A stretch of 64,000 bases of DNA from assembly GCA_029865845.1 (NCBI GenBank), contig JARXAM010000121.1, positions 1 through 64,000 on the forward strand, read 5' to 3'. The notes below the pieces were generated by a model. That model was not told where the DNA came from and searched no databases. It saw nothing but the letters and a program-made list of their open reading frames with translations. Of the stretch, positions 28,443 through 37,729 are shown in pieces (within the stretch, counting starts at the first letter, position 1; every line of letters starts with the position of its first letter). This DNA is from Rhodoferax sp. Its GTDB lineage: Bacteria > Pseudomonadota > Gammaproteobacteria > Burkholderiales > Burkholderiaceae_C. The position numbers were made by a program, and so were the translations under genes.

Positions 28443-29570
28443 TCACACCGCGCGACGCGCCTTGACGGCCGCAGACAACACTTCCAGCGACTCGACCGAA
28501 TCGTCCCACCCCAGGCAGGCATCGGTAATGCTCTTTCCATACTCCAGCGCAGACGCATCGTCCTTGCCGGGAGTGAACTTTTGGGCACCCGCATGCAGGT
28601 GGCTCTCCACCATCACCCCAAAAACGCTCCTGGAGCCGCTGCTGATCTGCGCGGCAATGTCTTTAGCAACATCCAACTGCTTCTCGTGCTGTTTGCTGCT
28701 GTTGGCATGGCTGCAATCCACCATCAGGGTTTGGGGCAGCTTGGCTTTGGCGAGATCGGCACAGGCTGCTGCCACGTTGGCTGCATCGTAATTTGGCGCC
28801 TTGCCGCCGCGCAAAATGACGTGGCAATCCGGATTGCCCTGGGTTTGGACAATAGCCACCTGTCCGTTTTTGTGTACCGACAGAAAGTGGTGGCCACCGG
28901 CTGCGGCCTGAATGGCGTCAGTCGCGATCTTGATGTTGCCGTCTGTTCCATTCTTGAACCCGATGGGCGCGGAGATGCCGGAGGCCAGTTCGCGGTGCAC
29001 CTGGCTCTCCGTAGTGCGCGCCCCGATGGCACCCCACGAGATCAGGTCTCCCAAATACTGCGGAGAGATCACATCCAAAAACTCGCTACCAGCAGGCATG
29101 CCCAGGCGATTTATCTCGATCAGCAACTGGCGCGCGATGCGCAAGCCTTCATCGATGCGGTAACTCTCGTCCAAGTAGGGGTCGTTGATCAAGCCCTTCC
29201 AACCCACAGTGGTGCGCGGCTTTTCGAAGTACACCCGCATCACAATTTCCAGAGTGTCTTTGTATGTCTCGCGCGCTACTTTCAGGCGGCGCGCATATTC
29301 CAAGGCAGCGACCGGATCGTGGATAGAGCACGGGCCAATGATGACAAGCAAACGGTCATCCGTACCCGCCATCAAACGTCGTATGGTGTTGCGCGTGTCC
29401 GAAATCAGGGTCTCTACCGCCGTGCCGCGGATAGGAAAAAAACGGATAAGGTGTTCAGGAGGGGGCAGCACGGTGATGTCCTTGATGCGTTCGTCGTCAG
29501 TTTTGCTGGTGCGGTCGGCGGACCGGGTTTGTCCATACCACTCACCGGTTGCAGAGGCTTTTGCGTTCAT
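28443..29570 (-). CDS. aroG: 3-deoxy-7-phosphoheptulonate synthase, class I
   Basis: The 375-residue enzyme condenses PEP and erythrose-4-phosphate, the first step of the shikimate pathway. Class I alpha-type motifs are clear: IIGPCSIHDPVAALEYA, MRVYFEKPRTTVGWKGLIND, IGARTTESQVHRELASG and LMVDCSHANSSKQ with metal-binding residues. The start ATG 29570 gives a tail of about 30 residues before the conserved KDITVLPPPEHL. Whether it is Phe-, Tyr- or Trp-inhibited cannot be read safely, so the symbol aroG is a family label. No attenuator peptide is visible upstream. Confidence 0.92.
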   Translation of the reverse strand: MNAKASATGEWYGQTRSADRTSKTDDERIKDITVLPPPEHLIRFFPIRGTAVETLISDTRNTIRRLMAGTDDRLLVIIGPCSIHDPVAALEYARRLKVARETYKDTLEIVMRVYFEKPRTTVGWKGLINDPYLDESYRIDEGLRIARQLLIEINRLGMPAGSEFLDVISPQYLGDLISWGAIGARTTESQVHRELASGISAPIGFKNGTDGNIKIATDAIQAAAGGHHFLSVHKNGQVAIVQTQGNPDCHVILRGGKAPNYDAANVAAACADLAKAKLPQTLMVDCSHANSSKQHEKQLDVAKDIAAQISSGSRSVFGVMVESHLHAGAQKFTPGKDDASALEYGKSITDACLGWDDSVESLEVLSAAVKARRAV

Positions 29571-29618
29571 GTCAGGTCTCCAGAGTCCAGGTTACGAAAA
29601 ACAAGTTGAAAATGGCAT

Positions 29619-29649
29619 AAAAAAACCGCCGGGAATGCCGGCGGTTTTT
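29619..29649 (-). terminator. Terminator between tldD and the DAHP synthase gene
   Basis: On the minus strand AAAAACCGCCGGC pairs with the matching CCGGCGGTTTTTTT across a very short loop. It is a strong GC stem with a long T run, placed after tldD and before the aroG-type gene. The rest of the 225-base gap (29571-29795) should hold the aroG promoter; I see no operator. Confidence 0.85.
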
Positions 29650-29795
29650 GGAGGGATTCAGGACGTTTCTTTTGGGTACGTTCAGAACTCTCGACCGCCA
29701 GATGTGCGTGAGAACCAAAAGTAGCTAAAAAAGAACCGTGCAGAATGCATGGGCTTCAATGTAGCACAGCTTGCGCAACAAGGCGGCTCAGCCGA

Positions 29796-31256
29796 CTACG
29801 CAGTTCCGCCAACCGTGAGGCCATCGATACGCAGCGTGGGCTGTCCCACACCGACGGGCACGCTCTGGCCCTCTTTGCCACAGGTACCGACGCCGGGGTC
29901 CAACTTCATGTCATTGCCGATCATGGAGACGCGCTTGAGACACTCCGGACCACTACCCACCAGCGTCGCGCCCTTGACCGGATATTGGATTTTCCCGTTT
30001 TCAACCCAATAGGCTTCACTCGCAGAGAACACAAACTTGCCGCTGGTGATATCCACCTGGCCGCCACCAAAATTCGGGGCATACAAGCCCTTTTTGATGG
30101 TGGCAATGATTTCTTCCGGAGCCTTGTTACCGCCCAGCATGTAGGTGTTGGTCATGCGGGGCATGGGAAGGTGGGCGTAGCTTTCACGGCGGCCATTGCC
30201 TGTAGGCTTTACCCCCATAAGGCGCGCGTTCATACTGTCTTGGATGTAGCCTTTCAGGATGCCGTCTTCGATCAGCACATTGCGTTGGCTTGCGTTGCCC
30301 TCGTCATCCACATTGAGCGAACCGCGGCGATCGGCAATCGTGCCGTCATCCAGCACAGTCACGCCCTTGGCTGCCACGCGCTGGCCGATGCGGCCACTGA
30401 AGGCACTGCTGCCCTTGCGGTTGAAGTCGCCTTCCAATCCGTGGCCAATGGCCTCGTGCAACAAAATGCCCGGCCAACCGGCGCCCAGTACCACGGTCAT
30501 TTCACCGGCAGGTGCGGGGCGAGCGTCCAGATTGGTCAGTGCGGCGTGCACTGCCTGGTTTACGTAGTCCTCAATCTGCGCATCGGTGAAATACGCCAGC
30601 CCGAAGCGACCGCCTCCGCCACTGGAGCCCACCTCGCGGCGGCCTTTTTGCTCGGCAATCACGGTCACGCTCAGTCGCACCAGCGGACGCACATCGGCGG
30701 CCAAGGTGCCATCTGCACGCGCTACGAGCACCACGTCGTACTCTGCGGCCAAGCCAGCCATCACTTGGATGATGCGTGGGTCCTTCGAGCGGGCCAACTT
30801 CTCGACCTTGCCCAACAGCGCTACCTTGGCAGTGCTGTCTAGGGTGGCAATCGGGTCCACACCGGCGTACAGCTTGCGGGCACCCGCGATCTTGGGCGTG
30901 CCTGCCTTGACTCGCTTGGTCTGTGCAGCAGCGGAAATCGTTCGCACAGTACGCGCAGCGTCCAGTAAGGACGCCTCAGAAATATCGTCAGAGTAGGCGA
31001 ACGCCGTTTTCTCTCCACTGACAGCGCGCACGCCCACGCCTTGATCGATGCTAAATGAGCCTGTTTTGACAATGCCTTCTTCCAAGCTCCAGCCCTCTGA
31101 CCGGGTGTACTGGAAATAGAGATCCGCTTCATGCACCTGATGCGCCTTGATTTCGTTGAGTGCACGGATAAGGTGGCCTTCATCCAACCCAAAGGGCGTG
31201 AGCAACAGAGATTTGGCCGTAGCCAAGCGTTCAATGGTAGGTTCGCGGGAAATCAT
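29796..31256 (-). CDS. tldD: Metalloprotease TldD
   Basis: The 486-residue TldD/PmbA-family protein has the zinc-binding motif HEAIGHGLEGD (HExxxH) and the C-terminal glycine-rich region. With TldE/PmbA (not in this window) it forms a protease that degrades unfolded peptides and processes peptide antibiotics or the CcdA antitoxin in E. coli. The length is normal and no defect is seen. It lies 59 bases after rodA in the same direction and ends at a strong terminator. Confidence 0.95.
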   Translation of the reverse strand: MISREPTIERLATAKSLLLTPFGLDEGHLIRALNEIKAHQVHEADLYFQYTRSEGWSLEEGIVKTGSFSIDQGVGVRAVSGEKTAFAYSDDISEASLLDAARTVRTISAAAQTKRVKAGTPKIAGARKLYAGVDPIATLDSTAKVALLGKVEKLARSKDPRIIQVMAGLAAEYDVVLVARADGTLAADVRPLVRLSVTVIAEQKGRREVGSSGGGGRFGLAYFTDAQIEDYVNQAVHAALTNLDARPAPAGEMTVVLGAGWPGILLHEAIGHGLEGDFNRKGSSAFSGRIGQRVAAKGVTVLDDGTIADRRGSLNVDDEGNASQRNVLIEDGILKGYIQDSMNARLMGVKPTGNGRRESYAHLPMPRMTNTYMLGGNKAPEEIIATIKKGLYAPNFGGGQVDITSGKFVFSASEAYWVENGKIQYPVKGATLVGSGPECLKRVSMIGNDMKLDPGVGTCGKEGQSVPVGVGQPTLRIDGLTVGGTA

Positions 31257-31315
31257 AGGAGCATTTTAGGCTTGGCTTTGCAAGAGCACCGCAAGGCCTA
31301 GCCCCATACCCCGCC

Positions 31316-32470
31316 TTAGCTCTGCACTAATCGCTTCGAATTGGCGATGGACATCAAAATGCCCAGCGCTAACCCCAACGTCACCATCGCAGTGCCTCCG
31401 TAGCTGATGAATGGAAGGGGAACTCCCACCACCGGCAGAATTCCGCTCACCATGCCCATGTTCACGAAGGCATACGAAAAGAAAATCATGGTGACCGCAC
31501 CTGCGAGCAGGCGCGAAAACAAGGTAGGAGCGCCCAAGGCGATCGTCAGTCCCCGCATGATCAAAAAGAGAAAGGCGAGTATCAGAAACGTGGTTCCCAA
31601 GAGCCCAAATTCTTCGGAGTAAGCAGCAAATATAAAGTCCGTGGTCCGCTCGGGAATGAACTCCAGGTGGGTCTGCGTTCCTTTCATGAAACCCATACCC
31701 GTAATGCCGCCCGCACCGATGGCGATCATGCCCTGGATGATGTGAAAGCCCTTGCCCAGAGGGTCCCGCGTGGGGTCCAGCAGCGTGCAGATGCGCTGTT
31801 GCTGGTAATCATGCAGCACTGGCCAACGCATGCCATCTGCACATAGCGGACCTTGAAACACGACAAGAACAAAAACGCCTAGCGCCCCCAACGCCAGTGG
31901 GGGGATGACAAGTTTCCAGCTCATGCCAGCAAAAAAAATCACAGACAACCCTGCGGCCAGCACCAACAAGGCGGTTCCTAGGTCGGGTTGCTTCATGATC
32001 AGTCCCACGGGCAACGCCAGCAGAATCGCTGCAACAACGAAATCGAGGGTGCGGAGTTGTCCCTCGCGCTTTTGGAACCACCACGCCAGCATGAGCGGCA
32101 TGGCGATTTTCAGAATTTCACTGGGCTGAATGACTACACCCAAGTTGATCCAGCGCTGAGCACCCTTTTTGGTAATGCCAAACAAAGCCACCGCAACCAG
32201 CAACGCAACACCCACCGTATACAAAGGCACTGCAGCGTGCATCAGTCGCTGAGGGGGCACCTGTGCCACGACAAACATGATCGACGCAGCAATCAACATA
32301 TTGCGCGCATGGTCCTCAAACCGGGTTCCGTGGTCGTAGCCCGATGAATACATCGTCAGCAATCCGGCGCATGCCAGCAGGAACACAGCAAATGCCAAGG
32401 GGCCATCAAAGCCGGCCAGCCAGGGGGCGATGCGTTGACGCAGAGGGACTTTTCCGAATTGATAAGACAT
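31316..32470 (-). CDS. rodA: Peptidoglycan glycosyltransferase RodA
   Basis: A 384-residue SEDS-family membrane protein with about ten helices. Family motifs are present: GAQRWINLG, QPSEILKIAMPLMLAWW, KQPDLGTALLV with the catalytic-region Asp, EFGLLGTTFLIL and VVGVPLPFISYGGTA. It polymerises lipid II during elongation with a class B PBP. It is RodA rather than FtsW because of the MKQPDLGTAL form and because ftsW lies in the dcw cluster. Usually rodA follows mreBCD and mrdA, but here it lies nine bases after a histidine kinase gene. Confidence 0.95.
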   Translation of the reverse strand: MSYQFGKVPLRQRIAPWLAGFDGPLAFAVFLLACAGLLTMYSSGYDHGTRFEDHARNMLIAASIMFVVAQVPPQRLMHAAVPLYTVGVALLVAVALFGITKKGAQRWINLGVVIQPSEILKIAMPLMLAWWFQKREGQLRTLDFVVAAILLALPVGLIMKQPDLGTALLVLAAGLSVIFFAGMSWKLVIPPLALGALGVFVLVVFQGPLCADGMRWPVLHDYQQQRICTLLDPTRDPLGKGFHIIQGMIAIGAGGITGMGFMKGTQTHLEFIPERTTDFIFAAYSEEFGLLGTTFLILAFLFLIMRGLTIALGAPTLFSRLLAGAVTMIFFSYAFVNMGMVSGILPVVGVPLPFISYGGTAMVTLGLALGILMSIANSKRLVQS

Positions 32471-32479
32471 GGTCGGCGA

Positions 32480-34333
32480 TTATCGCCAAGGGATCACGAT
32501 CTCCACGGACGTTTTCCCCGGGCGGCTGTCCAAGCGCAAATGCGCGCCCAAGGCTTGAGCGCGCTGCTTGAGTGCGTGCAGCCCCCGGTTGCCAGTGGCG
32601 TTTACGTCAAAACCGCGCCCGTTATCGGTTATTTCGAGCGCGCTTTGTTCGCCACCCTCCTGCGCCCGGATGTGAATAAGCGACGCATGCGCGTGCTGCA
32701 GCACATTGGAAATGCATTCGTAGACCATGAACTGCAGCTGTCGGGTTTGTTTTTCGTCCCAATGCGCCAGCGGCGTCAACACCTCCACCTGCCAAATGAC
32801 TTGAATGCCCACCGACACCAGCCGGGGCTCCATGCGGTAGCGAACGTTCGCCAGCACAGCGTTGATGTCACCAGCGGGAAGGTGTATGGAGTCGATAGAC
32901 AATTTGAGCTGATCCATGGACTCCTGCAAGGTGTGAACCACGGACTCTCGGGATGCCAATCCGCTTTGCAACTGCCGGATGGCCGCACTGATGTGCGAAC
33001 CCACGCCGTCATGCATGTCACGCAAAATCCGGGTGCGCTCGGCCACCCGTGTCTGTTCCCGTACAAGCACTTCCAGTTGGGCATAGGATTGCCTCAACTC
33101 CTCCTCACGCTGCGCCACGCGAGACGTTAGCGTGGCAGAAAACTCGTCAGCCTCCCGCGTCAACTGACGAAAACGCATCAACACCACAATGCCGGCAGCA
33201 ACACCGAACAACATTGACGTGTAATACAGACTGCTGCTCCCGGCTGTGGAGGGTGCGATACGCAACAGATAAGTGTCCACACACCCCACCACCACGTTTA
33301 CCGCAATCGCCAACATCAGCGCGCGTGGTGCCCAACCCACGCCTGGCCGAATCACCAAGCGTGCATACACCCAGCCAAAAATGGCAAACGCCACACCCAA
33401 GGCCACATACCAGGCAGTCAACGCACGGGGCACGATGTAAACCCAACCAGCAATGGACGCGGGAATGCCGGCCATCCACAACCACAACAAGTGCTTGCGC
33501 CAACGCCCCGCCAGCTGAGACGACCCTGCGCCCAATAGCTCCAAGGCAAACAATGCCGTGAGGCAAGCCCACCCGCCCAATGCCAACGAGGACAGCACCG
33601 ACCACCACATGGTGGGCAAGGGAGGTGTCTCCAGTAGCGAATCGCCCACCCGAAACACCCAGCACATTTCTGCCAGGCCGCCGTACAAATACAAGCGCTC
33701 TCGCACTGCCTTACCTGTCGCGTTGCGACGTAGCTGTGTCGCCCACAACGCCAACCCCACAAGACCGACGACGGCACTGAACATGATGACGAGCAAACGC
33801 CCACCCACCCGGCTCACCCACATTGCGTCATACGCCGTTTTTGCCTCCGCAAACGGGCCGACAAACAGCGAACTGAGGCCGCCTTGGCGCCCCGCGTCAC
33901 CCCGCAAACGAATGCGGATTTCGTTGTGCGTTTGCAGCAGCGCGTGCGAAAAAGGCAATAGACGTGGTAGCTTGGAGTCGCCCACGCCAAAAGCTTCGGT
34001 CTCGCTGAACTGGTCCAACAACACGCCGTTCAGGCTCACGGCATAGGCATTGGCCATCTTGCTGGCAACCAATCCGTACTGCCCGGCGGGGATCTCCGAC
34101 AAGGTGAAATACGTCACCAGTTCAACCTCGCCCGAACTGCCGGGGTGCGCCTGGTCCCACAGGTAGGGCAAATCGACGAGCGTGTCGGCTTTCCCTGCAA
34201 TGGCTGGATCTACGCTAATTACAAAGGCATGGGTTAACAACACGCTAGCAGATGCCACTTGAGGGAGCGCGCTTCCCAACACACATGCCAAGGCAATTAG
34301 CCTCCACCAACCTCGCACACCTCGCCACATCAC
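32480..34333 (-). CDS. Membrane sensor histidine kinase, NarX/LuxR-system type
   Basis: A 617-residue kinase. A signal peptide or first helix (1-30) and a periplasmic beta-rich domain (30-180) resemble the 7TMR-DISM extracellular module. A block of seven helices (about 183-400), a coiled coil, a HisKA_3 domain with H441 in RILRDMHDGVGSH and a HATPase domain (YECISNVLQHAHA, ITDNGRGF) follow. The ligand is unknown; DISM modules often sense small molecules such as carbohydrates. Its start overlaps the response regulator stop by ATGA, so the two form a pair. rodA follows at nine bases. Confidence 0.88.
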   Translation of the reverse strand: MMWRGVRGWWRLIALACVLGSALPQVASASVLLTHAFVISVDPAIAGKADTLVDLPYLWDQAHPGSSGEVELVTYFTLSEIPAGQYGLVASKMANAYAVSLNGVLLDQFSETEAFGVGDSKLPRLLPFSHALLQTHNEIRIRLRGDAGRQGGLSSLFVGPFAEAKTAYDAMWVSRVGGRLLVIMFSAVVGLVGLALWATQLRRNATGKAVRERLYLYGGLAEMCWVFRVGDSLLETPPLPTMWWSVLSSLALGGWACLTALFALELLGAGSSQLAGRWRKHLLWLWMAGIPASIAGWVYIVPRALTAWYVALGVAFAIFGWVYARLVIRPGVGWAPRALMLAIAVNVVVGCVDTYLLRIAPSTAGSSSLYYTSMLFGVAAGIVVLMRFRQLTREADEFSATLTSRVAQREEELRQSYAQLEVLVREQTRVAERTRILRDMHDGVGSHISAAIRQLQSGLASRESVVHTLQESMDQLKLSIDSIHLPAGDINAVLANVRYRMEPRLVSVGIQVIWQVEVLTPLAHWDEKQTRQLQFMVYECISNVLQHAHASLIHIRAQEGGEQSALEITDNGRGFDVNATGNRGLHALKQRAQALGAHLRLDSRPGKTSVEIVIPWR

Positions 34334-35118
34334 AGCAAGCCCATGCGTGTCGCCTCAAACACTGCGGCGTTTTTGGAGTTCACACTCAACTTGGCATACA
34401 GCTTTTTGATGTGGGTTTGGATCGTGTGGACGCTTGAGCCCCGCAAGTTGGCAATCTCTGCATACGAAAACCCCCGTGCAATCAGCCCCAACACATCTTG
34501 CTCGCTGGGGGTCAAGACCACCAGCGCATCGGGCAAGATCGGAGTCAACGGCCTGCAATCTGGCGCACTCCCAAGCACAGGCACCTGGCCGGCGGGGCGC
34601 AGTTGATGAAACCGGGACAGCACCCGACGCGCAATCATGGGCGAAATGGGGGATGCGCCTGCCCGCATGTCCAAAATGGTCTGGGCCACATCGTGGGGGG
34701 CCGAATCTTTGTGAATGTAGCCCAGCGCACCCGCCTCAATGCTGTCCAGCACGTTGTCCTCATCACCAAACATGGAAATCACCAAAGGCTCACACGCCGG
34801 GTTCAGGCGGCGTGCCAAACGAATCACGTCCAGCCCACTGCCATCAGGCAGGCCCAGATCGGTCAGCAGCACATCGACCGAGGCTGCATGGGCCAACAAC
34901 CAATCGGCGGCAAGCTCCACCGTGCCCACCGCTGCGGCAACTTGCAACACAGCACACGCGTCAATGCTGCGGACGAAGAAGTCGCGGGTAGACACATCGT
35001 CTTCAACAATCAAAACACGCCACACGGGTGAGGTACTCCAGGCCACCGCCAAAGCAGCAAGGATATCGTGTGCCCAGGGCGGGTGAATCACATGTTCATG
35101 GGATGTACGTGACGCCAA
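34330..35118 (-). CDS. NarL/LuxR-family response regulator
   Basis: The 262-residue protein has a receiver domain beginning VWRVLIVEDD, with acidic pocket E39-D41, phosphoacceptor D87 in VLLTDLGLPDGSG and a conserved Lys in GYIHKDSA. The C-terminal HTH_LUXR domain has LTPSEQDVLGLIARGFSYAEIA and SVHTIQTHIKKLYAKL. A 30-residue N-terminal extension precedes the receiver. It is translationally coupled to the downstream kinase gene. The target genes are unknown, and rodA in the same unit is a candidate. Confidence 0.9.
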   Translation of the reverse strand: MASRTSHEHVIHPPWAHDILAALAVAWSTSPVWRVLIVEDDVSTRDFFVRSIDACAVLQVAAAVGTVELAADWLLAHAASVDVLLTDLGLPDGSGLDVIRLARRLNPACEPLVISMFGDEDNVLDSIEAGALGYIHKDSAPHDVAQTILDMRAGASPISPMIARRVLSRFHQLRPAGQVPVLGSAPDCRPLTPILPDALVVLTPSEQDVLGLIARGFSYAEIANLRGSSVHTIQTHIKKLYAKLSVNSKNAAVFEATRMGLL

Positions 35119-35259
35119 TGCTTGGAATACGCTAGCACTGTGAACACGGCATCTGGCAAGTGGGAGTGCATGAAACCTGCGTAGGCAGCGAAACTGAACC
35201 CCTGCGATTCATCGCAGCAGTCGCACACGGCGCGGGCCATGTCGGCGTACACGGCACTG

Positions 35260-35361
35260 CACACGTCCCAAGTTTACGTCCCTTACTACAACCATGAGCG
35301 CATAAAGCTCAAACTCAAAGGACTCAGCCCGGTGGAGTACCGGATGAAAAACACCGCATAG
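35260..35361 (+). pseudogene. C-terminal scrap of an IS3-family transposase
   Basis: About 30 codons read YYNHERIKLKLKGLSPVEYR and end KNTA-stop (stop at 35359-35361). This is the C-terminal signature of IS3/IS150-group OrfB. Nothing upstream of about 35260 matches. The following GTCCAACCTCTGGGGGTCAG looks like the terminal inverted repeat region of such an element. No start or catalytic core remains. The 141 bases before it (35119-35259) show nothing further that I can identify. Confidence 0.8.
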
Positions 35362-35419
35362 TTGACAGAACGGCAACCGTCCAACCTCTGGGGGTCAGTT
35401 CAAACCCGGTCGATTCGGA

Positions 35420-35467
35420 GTGCCTCAGTAGCCTCAGTTTGGGGAAAGTGTTAAACATGATCCGTAG
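35420..35467 (-). mobile_element. Stranded left end of an IS5-family element
   Basis: These 48 bases match the reverse complement of 41623-41670, the left end of the IS5-type remnant farther right, at 40 of 48 positions without gaps by hand alignment. It includes the terminal TAAACATGATCC. No transposase follows. From 35468 to 35655 I see no gene, only the ribosome binding site of the next gene. Confidence 0.75.
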
Positions 35468-35655
35468 GTTGACTGGGTGTCCTCGCGGCCAGTAATTGCA
35501 CTCAAGGAGCAGCTTTTCGCACAGTCAGACTTCGGGAAAGCCTGCGCGGTATTCCAAACATCAACTGCATAATTTGTATACGCACGCTGGAATCCCCCGC
35601 TGTTGCCTGATTGGTAGATCATTTTCTACACCCGAACCTCAGGAGTATCCTGATC

Positions 35656-36744
35656 ATGCCCAACACTCGCAGCAACAATGCTGTTCGCTTGGAGTTTGCG
35701 CCCGGCTCCCTGGTTCAAACGAACTTGTCTGGCGCCGCCTTTACAGGTGACTGGCTGTGGGTAGCAGGCGATGAGGCCTGCGGCATCGATCGTCTTCGCC
35801 GACTCCAGCCATTAGGAAACGAGACGCTGCGCTTTGGCGAGGTACGCGACTTTCCTTTGGCCGATTTGCTGGATCTGCCGGGCACGACCGATGAAGAAGC
35901 CGATTTGGAAGGCATGGCGGAGGCGGACGGCTTTTTGTGGGTGGTGGGCTCACACGGCCTCAAACGTAAAAACGCAAAGGCCGAAAGGGATAACGCAGAA
36001 AATGCTAAGCGACTTGCGAAGACGTCGCTCGACGGCAACCGGCGCCTGCTGGCCTGCCTGCCTATTGAGTTGGATGCCAAGGGGGAGCCACACCTTGTGC
36101 GCCAGGCCCAGGATGGCCGCAAAGCATTGCGACTCAAGGGCGATGCTCAAGCCAATTTGCTTACCCGCGCACTGGCCGATGACCCGCACTTTGGGCCTTA
36201 CATGGCGATTCCGGGCAAAGACAACGGCTTTGATATTGAAGGCTTAGCCACCGACGGTAACAGGCTGCTACTGGGGCTGCGCGGCCCCGTGCTGCGCGGT
36301 TGGTCAGCGTTGCTGGAGATTGCCATCGAGGCCCGTGGCGACCAATTGCGCCTGGTGCCCATGGACGACAGTGGCACGCTCATTCGTAAGCACTTTTTGC
36401 ATCTCGATGGATTGGGTGTGCGCGACCTACACTTCTCGAAGGACGATCTATATATTTTGGCCGGCCCCACTATGGTGCTCAACGGCGAAATTCGCGTATT
36501 CAAGTGGCCTGCCGCCCGTCCCTTGCTGGCGGCCAACCGCGAACCTGTTCGTTTTGAGTCAGCGTTGACCGAGTCGGTCTCCTTACCCCATGGCCGTGGC
36601 ACCAACCGGGCCGAGGCCCTGTGTGAACTGCCAGTGGCAATGTCGGGCGGCAGGCCAAGTTGGCTTGTCCTATACGACGCACCAGGGGCGGATCGCAAGG
36701 ATGGCGAATATACGGTTTTTGGTGACCTGCTGCGCCACGATTAG
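35656..36744 (+). CDS. DUF3616 domain protein
   Basis: A 362-residue protein matching DUF3616, a predicted beta-propeller family. Repeated strands carry motifs such as FTGDWLWVAGDE, DLEGMAEADGFLWVVGSHG, DIEGLATDGNRLLLGLRGP and DLHFSKDDLYILAGPT, which look like propeller blades with an acidic DxEG motif seen in phytase- or esterase-like propellers. No signal peptide is visible, so it is probably cytoplasmic. The start ATG 35656 follows AGGAG. The next gene begins seven bases after the stop. Activity unknown. Confidence 0.8.
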   Translation: MPNTRSNNAVRLEFAPGSLVQTNLSGAAFTGDWLWVAGDEACGIDRLRRLQPLGNETLRFGEVRDFPLADLLDLPGTTDEEADLEGMAEADGFLWVVGSHGLKRKNAKAERDNAENAKRLAKTSLDGNRRLLACLPIELDAKGEPHLVRQAQDGRKALRLKGDAQANLLTRALADDPHFGPYMAIPGKDNGFDIEGLATDGNRLLLGLRGPVLRGWSALLEIAIEARGDQLRLVPMDDSGTLIRKHFLHLDGLGVRDLHFSKDDLYILAGPTMVLNGEIRVFKWPAARPLLAANREPVRFESALTESVSLPHGRGTNRAEALCELPVAMSGGRPSWLVLYDAPGADRKDGEYTVFGDLLRHD

Positions 36745-36751
36745 CCCCGAC

Positions 36752-37729
36752 ATGGCAGAGCGCCCCGAGGTAGACCCCGAGTCACCGTTACAGTTCGTTA
36801 TCAACGCGGGCGCGGGTGCCAGTGACATCGCTACTAAGCGCGAGGCCATTGAGACCACTTTGCGGCGTTGCGAACGCCGTGGAGATCTGCTGTTTTGCCG
36901 CCCGTCCGATCTGCCCCGTGTGGCGCAAGAGGCTTCTGCCAAGGCAAGGGCAATCCGAACGGCGGTGGTGGCTGTGGGCGGTGACGGCACATTGAACACC
37001 GTCGCTCAGGCTGCCCACCGTGTGGGTTGCGCCATGGGCGTGGTTCCGCAGGGCACTTTCAACTACTTCGCACGCACTCATGGCATACCTGCCGATCCGG
37101 CTAAGGCCACACGGCTGCTCCTGCATGCAATACCAACCCCAGTGCAGGTAGCGGCTCTGAACGAGCATCTTTTTCTAGTCAACGCGAGCGTGGGGCTGTA
37201 CCCCGATTTACTGGAAGACCGCGAGGCCTACAAGGCGCGTTTTGGGCGCAGCCGGTGGGTCGCGCTGTGGGCTGCGAGTGCCACGCTACTACGCGCGCAA
37301 CGGCGCTTGCACCTTCACATCGAGCAAGGTGCATCCGTGCGTGATGTGCAGGCCTTGACATTGTTTGTGGGCAATAACCGGTTGCAGCTGGAGCAACTGG
37401 GTGTACGACCGCTGCTTTGCCCTGACAACAGCCAGGCGGGCGCCCACATCACCGCCGTCATGCTGCGTCCGATCGGTACGCTGTCCATGCTGCGGCTAAT
37501 GCTGCATGGCGCGATGGGTACGCTCGGAGAAGCGCAGGGTGTGGAACGTTTCGACTTCGATCACATGGTGGTTAAGCCCACGCTCACCCCCGGTCGTCGG
37601 GGTGTGAAGGTCGCCTTTGACGGCGAGGTAACGCGATTGCGCGCGCCTCTTGATTTTCGAGTGCTCGCTACGCCGATGTATTTGATGAAGCCCTGTACCC
37701 CTGACAATGTGGACGGGGCACTGGTATGA
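36752..37729 (+). CDS. Diacylglycerol-kinase-family lipid kinase
   Basis: A 325-residue protein of the DAGK catalytic family (YegS/BmrU-like). It has FVINAGAGA at the N-terminus in place of the usual NP-x-SG, the nucleotide-binding VAVGGDGTLNTVAQA, and PQGTFNYFARTHGIP where relatives have PLGTxNDFAR. The C-terminal domain ends VAFDGEVTRLRAPLDFRVL, as in the family. It probably phosphorylates a lipid or sphingoid-like substrate at the membrane surface. The stop overlaps the downstream phosphoesterase by ATGA. The frame stays open upstream into the DUF3616 gene, but ATG 36752 is the conserved start. Confidence 0.85.
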   Translation: MAERPEVDPESPLQFVINAGAGASDIATKREAIETTLRRCERRGDLLFCRPSDLPRVAQEASAKARAIRTAVVAVGGDGTLNTVAQAAHRVGCAMGVVPQGTFNYFARTHGIPADPAKATRLLLHAIPTPVQVAALNEHLFLVNASVGLYPDLLEDREAYKARFGRSRWVALWAASATLLRAQRRLHLHIEQGASVRDVQALTLFVGNNRLQLEQLGVRPLLCPDNSQAGAHITAVMLRPIGTLSMLRLMLHGAMGTLGEAQGVERFDFDHMVVKPTLTPGRRGVKVAFDGEVTRLRAPLDFRVLATPMYLMKPCTPDNVDGALV

